From positions 806,001 through 870,000 of the forward strand of contig NC_019693.1 in NCBI RefSeq assembly GCF_000317105.1: 64,000 bases of DNA, given 5' to 3'. This DNA is from Oscillatoria acuminata PCC 6304 (GTDB lineage: Bacteria > Cyanobacteriota > Cyanobacteriia > Cyanobacteriales > Laspinemataceae). Positions within the stretch are counted from its first letter, which is position 1. Each line of letters starts with the position of its first letter. Of the stretch, positions 37,777 through 46,084 are shown piece after piece. The notes beneath the pieces were generated by a model. The model did no database searches and had not been told where the DNA came from. It saw only the letters and a list, made by a program, of their open reading frames with translations. The position numbers and the translations under genes were made by a program.

Positions 37777-38097
37777 ATGAAAAACCCAGCTAAAACTCAT
37801 CGCTCTCCCCGACTCGTTAAAGGTGGATCTCACAGCAAACACTCACCTGAAGAGATAGCTAGATTAGAGGCAGAACTGGAAGAGTTAATGGAACGTTGTG
37901 ACGCAGTATTTGAACGAGCAAAAGCAGATTTAATCAACGATTATTACGACTGGTTTATGGTCATAGAGCCAGAAAGTGGTGACTATTTTCTCGATCCCAA
38001 TGACCGGGTAGCAGAAGAGAAGGCCCGTGCAAAATATCCCGATGCCCAATGTGCAGTCTACTGCGTCAACGAAACCGGATCCTGTTACCGAGTATGA
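37777..38097 (+). CDS. Small acidic protein of unknown family, module copy 2
   Basis: 106 residues, same length and plan as the protein at 36918. The C-terminal halves are closest (LINDYYDWFMVIEPESGDYF in both), while the first 25 residues have diverged and the DEDEDEA run is replaced by DPNDRVAEE. The leader also matches copy 1: a TCATTTTCGAC phrase, an AAAATAAAAAATAGAA-like A-rich tract and AGGAGA before the ATG. Its stop overlaps the next start as ATGA, as in copy 1. Confidence 0.75.
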   Translation: MKNPAKTHRSPRLVKGGSHSKHSPEEIARLEAELEELMERCDAVFERAKADLINDYYDWFMVIEPESGDYFLDPNDRVAEEKARAKYPDAQCAVYCVNETGSCYRV

Positions 38098-38336
38098 TTT
38101 CAGGTCAGTTTAATAGAAAAGGAGAATTAGTCTTTGATATTGGGTTAATTGCTGTAGATGACACCTATTCTCCAGTCAGGGCAATTCTAGATACAGGTTT
38201 CAACGATTGGCTGCTGATTAATGCCCAAGAAGCAGAGGATTTGGGGTGGTTGCCTGTGGGATATCCAAGAAGAGTCCAGACAGCAGAACGATTAGCGGCT
38301 CAATTACGGGCTGCGGGAATTGAACCCTCGGAGTAA
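38094..38336 (+). CDS. Truncated retropepsin-like protein fused to a Uma2 C-terminal tail, module copy 2
   Basis: 80 residues. The first 62 or so match the copy at 37235, including the DTG motif (VRAILDTGFNDWLLI). At about 38284 the similarity stops, and the last 17 codons (ERLAAQLRAAGIEPSE) are the C-terminal tail of the upstream Uma2 genes, nearly identical at the nucleotide level. The second half of the protease fold, with its ILLG motif, is lost. It is probably inactive as a protease but might still dimerise; it is also possible that it is simply decaying. Confidence 0.75.
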   Translation: MISGQFNRKGELVFDIGLIAVDDTYSPVRAILDTGFNDWLLINAQEAEDLGWLPVGYPRRVQTAERLAAQLRAAGIEPSE

Positions 38337-38395
38337 TTTTAGAGGGATTGAAATATTAAACTCTAATTCTAATTAATATTGGATAATTTTGAGTA

Positions 38396-38846
38396 ATGGC
38401 GAAATTTTATTACCGGGGTATGGCGGCAGAAAATGGTAAGCCTAAAATAAATAGGTCGCAGTGCTAAATTACTAGGGGTTAGACTTGGGCGGGACATAGA
38501 TATTGAACAAATGCCTGCCGGGTATCTCAATAAGCAAGGCTATCTGTTGCCCCAGTCAGAACGTCAGTTTGCAGGAGAACTGGTTGATGTTGCCATTCGG
38601 GGTCGAAAGGGACTGTCTGTTTTTCTTTCCATTGAAAGTTTACCTGTATTTCGCCGCCCTGCAAAATTTGGGGGGAGTGGAAAAGACCCCCTCTGGCAAA
38701 TTGACGATAAAAATATTCGGGGGGATTTGGAGGCGCTTCAAGATAGCCCGATGCACGTGAGTATCGTGCCAAGTGTTACAATGTCTCTGGAACGGTATGA
38801 GGCAGCATTAGCCAATACCCAAAATGATTGGGAAATAATTGATTAA
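38396..38846 (+). pseudogene. Tse2-like ADP-ribosyltransferase-fold toxin gene, frameshifted by a 4-bp duplication
   Basis: The ATG at 38396 reads MAKFYYRGMAAENGKPKI and then meets a stop after NRSQC. A frame shifted by one base continues it without a gap: GRSAKLLGVRLGRDIDIEQM, then GYLLPQSERQF, GLSVFLSIESLPVF, DPLWQIDDKNIRGDL, MHVSIVPSVTMSLERYEAAL, ending at 38846. The cause is visible: AATAAATA at 38446-38453, where a single AATA would keep the frame. The spaced pattern GxSVF ... DPLW.ID ... H..I.P...M resembles Tse2-type toxins; this is my recognition, not a search. A shorter product from the ATG at 38511 would lack the N-terminal strand. Confidence 0.6.
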
Positions 38847-38869
38847 TCTGATTATAGGAGTTTATAACA

Positions 38870-39520
38870 ATGGCATTGATATTCAGTTTGTCCGCAGAAT
38901 GTGGACCGGAGGAAAGCACTGCAAATCAATTTTATCAACATTTTGAACAAGTAAAATGGCTGGTTTCCGATCCTCGTCACTTTGCAAGAAAAAAATGGTT
39001 GCTTTCCGATCCTCGTCACTTTGTCAGAAGAGAATGGCTGGTTTCATATCCTCGTCACTTTGAAAGAAGAAAATGGCTTCTTTCATCTCCTTATAAATCT
39101 CGATATCAAACAGACATTTTTCAAGATATGGAAGAAAATTGGTGGTGTCGGGTTTGTGCCAACAATCTGAGTGAAGTGGGCATCACGACGCCGGAGAGTG
39201 CTTATATGATGACAGACTTAGGGATTCTCTTCTACCAAATTCTCCGGCTTACGGCTTCGTTTCGCTATGCTTTAGTTGGGGTGGAAGTTGATGAATTTAG
39301 GACTTATAGCGAACTCATGGAAGATTTACCTGAGTGGTCAATTCCTGGATTAGTTTTAGCTCAAAATCTGACGGAAGGTTTGGAAACGATGCCCGGGTTT
39401 AAACTGTTTAATTCTACTCATATTTGGCAACCCTATGAGGGAGAAAGCTCTACTCCTTTACTGGGTTCACTAGACCTAAAAAACCAGTTAGATGAGCTTT
39501 TAACTTTAGCTACAATTTAA
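38870..39520 (+). CDS. Unknown protein with 13-residue tandem repeats, possible toxin partner
   Basis: 216 residues, not recognised. Residues 29-75 are 3.5 copies of a 13-residue unit, K-W-L-(V/L)-S-D-P-R-H-F-x-R-(R/K). The rest looks globular, with MEENWWCRVCANNLSEVGIT and FRYALVGVEVDEFRTYSELM. It starts 23 bases after the stop of the Tse2-like gene, with TAGGAG ahead of the ATG, so the two were probably cotranscribed. Being the downstream partner, it is a candidate antitoxin or immunity protein; that is inference from position only. Confidence 0.65.
   Translation: MALIFSLSAECGPEESTANQFYQHFEQVKWLVSDPRHFARKKWLLSDPRHFVRREWLVSYPRHFERRKWLLSSPYKSRYQTDIFQDMEENWWCRVCANNLSEVGITTPESAYMMTDLGILFYQILRLTASFRYALVGVEVDEFRTYSELMEDLPEWSIPGLVLAQNLTEGLETMPGFKLFNSTHIWQPYEGESSTPLLGSLDLKNQLDELLTLATI
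38954..39091 (+). repeat. 39-bp in-frame tandem repeat, 3.5 units
   Basis: Units start at 38954, 38993 and 39032, with a partial one at 39071. The core TCCTCGTCACTTTG recurs in all complete units. It lies inside the gene at 38870. Confidence 0.9.
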
Positions 39521-39762
39521 ACAGTCATACATCTTTGCAGGGGGTGACATTTAGCAAGACAGATTTCCATTACCCTTGTACCCCTCTCCTTTGAAACTCG
39601 GTTTCTCACCGGGTGGTTTTCTTGCCATCCAACGCCCTCCAACCACCTCCAACTCCCCACTCACCACAACCCCAACTATTAGCCAAACATTAAACTTTCC
39701 CAAATAACCGCCTTATTCTGAGAAAATAAAGGAGTAAGCCGTAAAATAACCCCCTTAAAAAT

Positions 39763-40335
39763 ATGGATGCTAATGAACTACTAGAACGGTATGCTGCTGG
39801 AGAACGAGATTTTCGCGATACGGACCTGTTTCGGGCGGATCTGAGTAATGCGGAGTTGAGTGGTGTCAGTTTCTTTCGCACGAGCTTGTTTGGTGCTAAT
39901 CTATTTCGGGCGAAACTGATTGGGTGTGATTTCTTCCGGTCTACCCTGATTGGTGCAAACCTCTATTGTGCGAATCTCAGTGGGGCAAATTTGACTGGGG
40001 CAAATTTGACCGGCGCGAATCTCAGTGGCGCGGATTTAAGTGGTGCGGACCTCACCGATGCGGATTTGGGAGGTGCGGACTTGAGTTATGCGACGTTGCA
40101 TTATACGGATTTCACAGGTGCCAACTTATTTCGGGCGATGTTGGTGGATGCGAAGTTGAATCATGCCAAGTTGGTGCGGGTTCGCTTGCGGAGTGCGAAT
40201 TTGAATGGTGCAATTGTGGAAGGGGCGATTTTTTCTAAGGTGATGGGACTATCGGAGGAGGCGAAACAGGACCTGCTCGATCGCGGTGCAGTGTTCCAGG
40301 AGTTGACAGAAGCGGTTCCCTCCCCGATCGCCTGA
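39763..40335 (+). CDS. Pentapeptide repeat protein
   Basis: 190 residues. A short N-terminal helix (MDANELLERYAAGERDFRD) is a common cap of cyanobacterial pentapeptide proteins. About 25 A(D/N)LxG units follow, including a very regular run (ANLSGANLTGANLTGANLSG), and then a C-terminal helical cap (LSEEAKQDLLDRGAVFQELT). Several units have Phe in the second position (FRADL, FFRTSL), which often points into the helix. No signal peptide. Function unknown. It is unrelated in sequence detail to the pentapeptide protein at 26745 beyond the shared motif. Confidence 0.88.
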   Translation: MDANELLERYAAGERDFRDTDLFRADLSNAELSGVSFFRTSLFGANLFRAKLIGCDFFRSTLIGANLYCANLSGANLTGANLTGANLSGADLSGADLTDADLGGADLSYATLHYTDFTGANLFRAMLVDAKLNHAKLVRVRLRSANLNGAIVEGAIFSKVMGLSEEAKQDLLDRGAVFQELTEAVPSPIA

Positions 40336-40395
40336 CTTAATCAAACTCGGGGGCGATCGCACTTCACCACTCACCCGGCGATCGCCCCCTCGGAC

Positions 40396-41412
40396 TTACT
40401 GCACAAACAATGGCATCACTTCCGCCGCTGTTAACAACCCGTAAATCCCCCGTTGGTGCAAGCGCACTCCGGCTTTTAAATACCCAAACGCAGGGCCGCA
40501 AACATTTGCCGCCATACTGGTTTCATCCCCGAGGGTAAAGGTATGAGTCGAAATTTTACCCTCGAAGGTGCGACCTGTAATTTGCACATTGGTACTCAGG
40601 GGCTTTTTGGGATTGCGGGTATCCACAATACCGCCGACGGTGACGCGATCGCGTGAACAAATTCCCGCCAATTCCAGCATGATATCATCGGCGTGTTCCA
40701 TGCTTTCCAAGGCCAATTTACCATCGGTGCGATCGAGCAACGCTTCCACTTCGGCATCGCTCATCGCCATCGCTTGGGCTACGGTATAACCGGGAATATG
40801 GGCAATATCTTCGCGAATCGTGGCGCGATAGGCTTCCCAGTTGGCAATTCCGACGCCAAAGGTAATTTTCACGCTATGGATTTCCGCATAACTTTGGGCG
40901 GCTAAAGCAGCAGCAGCGGTTAATAAGCCGGGAGTGGCACCACAGCCTGTCATGTAGGTAATCCCGGCTTTTTGTAAGTCATCCTGGAGTTCGAGTAACT
41001 GTTCAACGGCGCTAGTGCGTTTGAGCGCATCGACTAAGACTCCACGCCATCCTGACTCAATAAATTGTCTCGCCACCGATGCCATGAAGGTATTGGGGAG
41101 GTTGGGTAAGGCGAGGAAATACCCATCCACGTCAGCTTGAGAAATTAATTCGGCGATGCTGTCGTTGCTGAGGATGCCACCGGGTTCGAGGTAGCCGAGG
41201 GACCCCTGTTCATGGTAGGCGCTGATGCAGGCATCGGGATTTAAGCCTTGGGAATTGTAGGCGTATCCTTGTTTATCCGCAGCAGCCACCCACAAAGTTT
41301 CGCGTTTCGGGGCGAGGATCCGGGCGGCAGCTTGTCCTAAGCCTCCAAACCCGAGAACACCGATGCGGAGGGGGGTTGGGGTTGGGGAGTGGGGGGTTTG
41401 CAGGTTACTCAT
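40396..41412 (-). CDS. Saccharopine-dehydrogenase-like oxidoreductase
   Basis: 338 residues. An N-terminal Rossmann domain ([20 protein letters not shown]) suggests NAD(P)H binding. The middle contains [19 protein letters not shown], the glycine-rich segment typical of the cyanobacterial saccharopine-dehydrogenase-like group. The true reaction is not known, and genuine lysine-pathway activity should not be assumed. The first 12 residues ([13 protein letters not shown]) are low complexity, and the start might lie a little downstream. It stands alone and converges with the pentapeptide gene. Confidence 0.78.
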   Translation of the reverse strand: MSNLQTPHSPTPTPLRIGVLGFGGLGQAAARILAPKRETLWVAAADKQGYAYNSQGLNPDACISAYHEQGSLGYLEPGGILSNDSIAELISQADVDGYFLALPNLPNTFMASVARQFIESGWRGVLVDALKRTSAVEQLLELQDDLQKAGITYMTGCGATPGLLTAAAALAAQSYAEIHSVKITFGVGIANWEAYRATIREDIAHIPGYTVAQAMAMSDAEVEALLDRTDGKLALESMEHADDIMLELAGICSRDRVTVGGIVDTRNPKKPLSTNVQITGRTFEGKISTHTFTLGDETSMAANVCGPAFGYLKAGVRLHQRGIYGLLTAAEVMPLFVQ

Positions 41413-41934
41413 GGGATTCCTTGAATTAAACAGATTTTTATTATCTAACGGAAGTTGAGCAGCAGCACGGTTTCTGGGGTGAGATGCCCTGGGATTTGTA
41501 AAGAATTATGAAGGGAAGAACTGGGGCCAGACCTATCAAAATTTTTAGGGGGGAGCATCAATTGTGTCAATGTTTCCAGACAGATACATCGGGATTGGCA
41601 AGGGGTGAAGCGGCCTGACTGTAGAGCAATGGTGGGGATGGGGGCGGGTTGAAAATAGCTGGGACTCAAGGGGCTTCCCCTCCAGATTTGGTAGTGGGGA
41701 TCACTTGACGACTCCCTCAACTTAGGGGAAACTTAGCAAATATTGAGTGATTTACTCTAATCGGTAATAAATTTTGTTAAGGTATGACTCAATATAATTC
41801 GATTGGTCACAATAAGTTAACAGGACTTGCCAAGCTGGGCAGTCTCGGATCCCTGAATTGACCCAAAGGCATGACTGGCCGTGCTAGGGATGTCTGCGGA
41901 TGAATTAAAACCACCTACAACGCAAACCAAACCC
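41413..41934. other. Intergenic region upstream of the DUF2997-Ycf35-ferredoxin operon
   Basis: About 500 bases without a supported gene. A TATAAT at 41793-41798 could be the -10 box of the operon, but no good -35 hexamer stands at the right distance. An open frame on the minus strand at 41445-41720 has no protein-like features. Confidence 0.5.
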
Positions 41935-42144
41935 ATGGAAACACTCGAATTTGTCATCTACCCCGATGGTCGAGTGCAGGAAAAAGTCACTGGCATTGTC
42001 GGTGCATCCTGTGCAGAAGTCACAGCGGCGATCGAAGCCCAACTCGGACAGGTCCTGGTTCAGGAGAAGACTTCGGAACATTTTGCCCAAGTGGTAGAAC
42101 TGTCCCAGACTGCAACCGCCCAGGCGAGTTGGAGTGAGTGGTAA
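41935..42144 (+). CDS. DUF2997 protein
   Basis: 69 residues. The family hallmark is a short beta-alpha protein beginning TLEFVIYPDGRVQEKVTGIV and continuing into a helix (AEVTAAIEAQLGQV). DUF2997 genes usually stand directly before a ycf35 gene in cyanobacteria, as here. The function is unknown. In-frame upstream starts exist (GTG 41881, ATG 41890), but the family starts close to ETLEF, so the ATG at 41935 is preferred; there is no clear ribosome-binding site for any of them. Confidence 0.8.
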   Translation: METLEFVIYPDGRVQEKVTGIVGASCAEVTAAIEAQLGQVLVQEKTSEHFAQVVELSQTATAQASWSEW

Positions 42145-42220
42145 ATTTTTGTAAAACTGCAATTTAATTGTTTCTGGTCCCTTTTGATTCACCATTGTTA
42201 GCACAAGAGAGTCATCAACT

Positions 42221-42607
42221 ATGTCACATTTCAGCCAAATTAAGACCCAAATTCGCAATCTGACTTCGTTGCAATCGGCGTTAACGGAGTTGGGAATTGA
42301 CTGGAAATCCGGGCCGACGGAGGTTCGGGGTTATAAAGGATTAACCCATAACGCGGAAGTGGCGATCGCCCAAGAGAATGGGTATGACATCGGTTTTACC
42401 TGGAACGGCCAAGAATATTCCCTGGTGGCTGATTTACAATATTGGCAGCAACCTTGGACGGTCAATCGGTTTCTGAATGAAGTCACCCAGCGCTATGCCT
42501 ATCACACTGTGGTGAATGAAACGGCGAAACAAGGGTTTCAAATTGCCGAACAGCAAAAAAATGAGGATGGTTCGATTCGGGTTGTCTTGCAACGTTGGGC
42601 CAGCTAA
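42221..42607 (+). CDS. ycf35: DUF1257 / Ycf35 protein
   Basis: 128 residues. Ycf35 is conserved across cyanobacteria and red-algal plastids; the role is not settled. It begins MSHFSQIKTQIRNLTSLQSA, with the conserved middle DIGFTWNGQEYSLVADLQYW and end YAYHTVVNETAKQGFQIAEQ. The TAA overlaps the next gene's ATG by one base (TAATG), so it is translationally coupled to the ferredoxin gene. Confidence 0.9.
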   Translation: MSHFSQIKTQIRNLTSLQSALTELGIDWKSGPTEVRGYKGLTHNAEVAIAQENGYDIGFTWNGQEYSLVADLQYWQQPWTVNRFLNEVTQRYAYHTVVNETAKQGFQIAEQQKNEDGSIRVVLQRWAS

Positions 42608-43068
42608 TGGATGATTTTTCTGAGTTCTCAACCCCCGAAACTCCGGACCGTTCGGGTCTTGAACCGGAGTTAGGTGGCGCGTTACGGGATGCCCCGGAAC
42701 GTTCAGGTTTGGAGCCAGAGTTAGGCGGCGCATTGCGACAAAATGGCGTCTATGTGGACGAACCGACTTGCATTGGCTGCAAACATTGCGCTCATGTGGC
42801 GCGAAATACCTTCTATATTGAGGAGGATTATGGACGTTCTCGGGTGATTCGCCAGGACGGAGACCCGGAGGATGTGATTCAAGAGGCGATCGACACTTGT
42901 CCAGTGGACTGCATTCACTGGGTGAATTACACCGAACTGAAACAACTGGAAAAAGAGCGATTGTATCAGGTGATTCCCCGAGTGGGATATCCGGTGGAAC
43001 AGGCGGTTTCTGTTGTGGGGACTCGCCGTAAAAAACAAGTGTCTAAGCGAAAAAAAAGAAGCCAGTGA
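42607..43068 (+). CDS. 4Fe-4S ferredoxin associated with Ycf35
   Basis: 153 residues. A single 4Fe-4S cluster is predicted from CIGCKHC (C55, C58, C61) and the distal CPVDC (C98). The first 46 residues are a low-complexity lead-in that contains a 13-residue phrase RSGLEPELGGALR twice, 17 residues apart. The C-terminus is strongly basic (RRKKQVSKRKKRSQ). The start codon overlaps the Ycf35 stop. The partner is not known; the DUF2997-Ycf35-ferredoxin neighbourhood suggests a shared redox-linked role. A terminator hairpin lies about 90 bases downstream. Confidence 0.88.
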   Translation: MDDFSEFSTPETPDRSGLEPELGGALRDAPERSGLEPELGGALRQNGVYVDEPTCIGCKHCAHVARNTFYIEEDYGRSRVIRQDGDPEDVIQEAIDTCPVDCIHWVNYTELKQLEKERLYQVIPRVGYPVEQAVSVVGTRRKKQVSKRKKRSQ

Positions 43069-43156
43069 GCGACTAGAGGGGTGCGCTTGACCAACTTCAA
43101 GGAGGCGAAATTTTATTCTTTTTGTTGAATGGTTAGCAAGCGGCCCGATTTTCAAG

Positions 43157-43192
43157 AAAGCCTCAACGGTTGATGACTGTTGGGGCTTTTTT
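43157..43192 (+). terminator. Intrinsic terminator of the Ycf35/ferredoxin operon
   Basis: AAAGCCTCAAC pairs with GTTGGGGCTTT (one G-U) around GGTTGATGACT and is followed by TTT. It lies between two converging genes and could serve both directions, since the left arm begins with A residues. Confidence 0.75.
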
Positions 43193-43196
43193 GGGT

Positions 43197-43475
43197 TTAT
43201 CTCAAGGTGTTATGTTCGGTGAGGATTCGTTCGACTCGCGCTTCTTCTACTTTGGAGGTGAGTTTTTCGGCTTCATGGCGATCGCGCAGGGTTTTGGCGA
43301 GGCTAAACGAGGAACCGACGGTGAAGAGGACTCCCATTCCCATGTAGCCTTTGACCCAATTGTTAACGGGTAAGTTAACAATTCCGACCCCTGTTGCTGC
43401 TAAGGCGATCGCAAAGGAAGCCCAAACTTGAATAATCCAGGCTGTCGTATGTTGTTGCAAAGGAGCTTTGTTCAT
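43197..43475 (-). CDS. YiaA/YiaB-like two-helix membrane protein
   Basis: 92 residues. It has two membrane segments (WIIQVWASFAIALAATGVGI and GYMGMGVLFTVGSSFSLAKT) in the order of the YiaAB domain, followed by a charged coil (RDRHEAEKLTSKVEEARVER). The role is unknown. A GTG at 43484 is also in frame, adding three residues; the ATG at 43475 is preferred. It converges on the ferredoxin operon, sharing the terminator region. Confidence 0.82.
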   Translation of the reverse strand: MNKAPLQQHTTAWIIQVWASFAIALAATGVGIVNLPVNNWVKGYMGMGVLFTVGSSFSLAKTLRDRHEAEKLTSKVEEARVERILTEHNTLR

Positions 43476-43520
43476 AAAAAACACCCTTAATCTCTGGTTC
43501 TCAGAGTGGTAAAAATTCGA

Positions 43521-43642
43521 TATAGCAGTCCTAAATCAGTTGGAGAAGACGATGGCGGCCCCCAAGCCCTCTCCAAGCCCTTCGACTTAGCTCAGGGGGA
43601 GAGGGGAGATGAAGATGTCACAAATGATTTAGGATTGCTATA
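43521..43642. mobile_element. MITE-like element of 122 bp with 22-base inverted ends
   Basis: The left end TATAGCAGTCCTAAATCAGT continues TG, and the right end is CAAATGATTTAGGATTGCTA plus TA; 20 of 22 bases pair. The interior is G/C-rich and non-coding. It lies in the 500-base gap between the YiaA-like gene and the unknown gene at 43977; the rest of that gap shows nothing else. Confidence 0.6.
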
Positions 43643-43976
43643 GGTTCCTGAGCTTGTTTGGTCTGATTCTATTGCCGAAAGGTTGAATAATTAGAAACCC
43701 TGTGCCAGTTTGAAAAGTGGCATCTAGGCGGGTTAGAATTGTGCCCCGAAAAGGCCGATTTGGCGATCGCCAAATCTTCGAGTGTTTCCCGGCGATCGGG
43801 ACTTGGAGGTGCCATGAGGGAAGGAGTCTAAAACTTCGAGAAAGCGCTTGACAAGTTCACCCATATCGGGGTAATATCATTGACTTATAATTCCTGAAAA
43901 GGGCGATCGGAACGGCACCTTGAATAAGGTTGAAGTAACCCCTGTAATCCCCTCATATCGGTGTAGGGGCAACCAA

Positions 43977-44588
43977 CTATTCTTCAATGATTTCTTCTTC
44001 CTGGAAAATAAAAATATCTTCTGCTTCCTCTACGGGTTGCTCCTCTTCAATTAACCCACTGAGGTTTTGAACCACGAAGGGAAGAGAAGCCCCTTTGAGA
44101 CCGCGTTTAATGCGATCGGGGGTATCGTCAAAGACCACAAATAGGGGATAAATCGTATCCGACCCTTCCCCAATCATGTATTGATAGCGCAGGGGCATTA
44201 ACCACTCGTAGGCGTGAGACAACCACATTTGAGTTTGTCGCCAGCGGCGGAGTAAATCGGAAAAATCTTCTTCTGGACGATGAATAAACACAAAGATTTC
44301 CCCACCCATTTTCACTTTCCAATCCGGGTCACACATTAGAATGGCGACATCACAGGGTAAAGAAATCACCTCACCGGAGTTGGCATTTAATCCAGTCGCC
44401 GAATGGGAAGAAATCGTTTCACGAATGCGAATATTCGGCAAGGGAATGGGAATAACACTTTCTTGGGGGCGACGCATACTTGGAATCATTTCCAAATAGG
44501 TTCGATACTGACGTAGCAGGGCGATCGCACTAGCCCGATTGCTATAGTCAGCGAGTAACTGTTCGTAATGGTATTGTTTAAGAGACAT
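43977..44588 (-). CDS. Cyanobacterial protein of unknown function downstream of pilC
   Basis: 203 residues, not recognised. No signal peptide or membrane helix. It starts with a helical segment (SLKQYHYEQLLADYSNRASA) and ends with a strongly acidic tail (IEEEQPVEEAEDIFIFQEEE). The middle includes VISLPCDVAILMCDPDWKVK and FVVFDDTPDRIKRGLKGASL. It lies 179 bases after pilC on the same strand, so it could belong to the pilus operon, but the gap leaves room for its own promoter. Confidence 0.65.
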   Translation of the reverse strand: MSLKQYHYEQLLADYSNRASAIALLRQYRTYLEMIPSMRRPQESVIPIPLPNIRIRETISSHSATGLNANSGEVISLPCDVAILMCDPDWKVKMGGEIFVFIHRPEEDFSDLLRRWRQTQMWLSHAYEWLMPLRYQYMIGEGSDTIYPLFVVFDDTPDRIKRGLKGASLPFVVQNLSGLIEEEQPVEEAEDIFIFQEEEIIEE

Positions 44589-44767
44589 GATTTTTCAAAA
44601 CTTTTCAACTTCTGGATTGACATAAACTGAGTTGGCATTCCAGTCCATGAGCCGTATCAAAAAACCGAAATCCGATTGAAAGCGGGGGAAAATTGCAATA
44701 AACCCCGCTATTTCTTGGCATTTTGAACTCAGGAATCGATTCGTCAATCCAGCTCATCTCCCTCGGT

Positions 44768-45895
44768 TTATCCGAGTTTGTCAAACACCGCAAACATGGG
44801 CAGATACATAGACATCAAAATTGAACCCACCATTGCCGCAATGCCCACCATCATAATCGGTTCTAGGGTACTGGTGAGACCTTTCACCGCTTGTTCAACT
44901 TCATCTTCATAAAAATCAGCGACTTTAGAAAGCATCTTGTCCAGTTCTCCAGTTTCTTCTCCAATTCGCATCATCGAAATCGCCATTGCCGGAAAGATGT
45001 TTTCTCTCTCAAAGGCTTCCGTTAAGCTACCCCCTTGTTCCACCTCAGACTTACCATTACTAATGGCATTAGAAATTACCTTATTTCCGGCGGTACGGGC
45101 CACAATATCAAAGGAACTGAGCATCGGAACACCCGCGCCAGTTAGCATAGAAAATGTGCTACAGAAACGAGCAACGGCAGTGAGTTTAATTAACGGACCA
45201 ATGATGGGGAGATTCAGGTACATCCGATCGCAGATTAAGCGACCCTGGGGAGTTTTATAAAACGCTTTGTAGGCAGTGACCAGGAGAAAAAGGCCGATAA
45301 GCAGCGGAATCATTTTCCGGTAATCCCGAGTAAACTCACTGATTCCCAGCATAATTTGAGTAAACATGGGTAATTCTGCCCCCAACTCCTCAAAAATGCC
45401 AGCAAAGGTAGGCAGCAGAAAGGTGGTCATAGCGAAAAACACGATCAGCGCAATACTTCCCACTGCTTTCGGATAAGCGGAGGCGGATTTGATGTGGTTT
45501 TGAATTTTGGCAGATTTTTCTAAGGCAATGGCGAGACGGTTGAGCACCATGTCAAGCACCCCCCCAATTTCTCCAGACTCGACCATTGCACAGTAGAGGT
45601 CATCAAAGATATCAGGGAATTTGGACATCGCCTCAGAAAGCGGGACCCCAGTTTCGAGTTCCCCTTTAATCTGACGCAGAGCCCTTTTTAATTTGGCATT
45701 ATCTGAGGTTTCCCCCAGCATGGAGATCGCCTTCATTAACGCCACACCGGAGTTAAACATCACGGCTAACTGACGGGAAAATACGGCTTTGTCTTTCACC
45801 GTCATTTTAGCCAATGCCACATTGAGATTTTCTTCCAATGCGGCAAAATCAAAGCCTTTCTTTTTTTCTTCAGTTGTAATAACGTTTGTTGCCAT
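44768..45895 (-). CDS. pilC: Type IV pilus inner-membrane platform protein
   Basis: Platform protein on which PilB and PilT act during pilus extension and retraction. 375 residues with two T2SSF domains: the first from FSRQLAVMFNSGVALMKAIS, the second from FCSTFSMLTGAGVPMLSSFD. There are three membrane helices (about 145-170, 195-220, 345-370). The family is usually about 400 residues; the missing stretch is at the N-terminus, where the protein begins directly with MATNVITTEEKKKGFD. AGGAGG precedes the ATG by 6 bases, so this start is secure. It lies about 190 bases after pilT in the pilB-pilT-pilC order. Confidence 0.95.
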   Translation of the reverse strand: MATNVITTEEKKKGFDFAALEENLNVALAKMTVKDKAVFSRQLAVMFNSGVALMKAISMLGETSDNAKLKRALRQIKGELETGVPLSEAMSKFPDIFDDLYCAMVESGEIGGVLDMVLNRLAIALEKSAKIQNHIKSASAYPKAVGSIALIVFFAMTTFLLPTFAGIFEELGAELPMFTQIMLGISEFTRDYRKMIPLLIGLFLLVTAYKAFYKTPQGRLICDRMYLNLPIIGPLIKLTAVARFCSTFSMLTGAGVPMLSSFDIVARTAGNKVISNAISNGKSEVEQGGSLTEAFERENIFPAMAISMMRIGEETGELDKMLSKVADFYEDEVEQAVKGLTSTLEPIMMVGIAAMVGSILMSMYLPMFAVFDKLG

Positions 45896-46084
45896 GATTA
45901 ACCTCCTGTTCGGGATAAATTGAGAGTGTGCAAGGATGGAATGACTTGAAGCATCAGTAAATGTCTAACGTAAGGGCCGATTCCATCCTAACAACCGGCA
46001 ATCTTGATCGGGAGTTGCCTGGGGAGATCGCAAAGATTGAGGGGGAGGGATTTAAGCACTCCCCCCAATATCCTGCAAACCCAA

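Noticed and set aside
38954-39091. CRISPR-like array
   Set aside because: Units abut with no spacers and are in frame in a coding sequence, so it is a tandem repeat.
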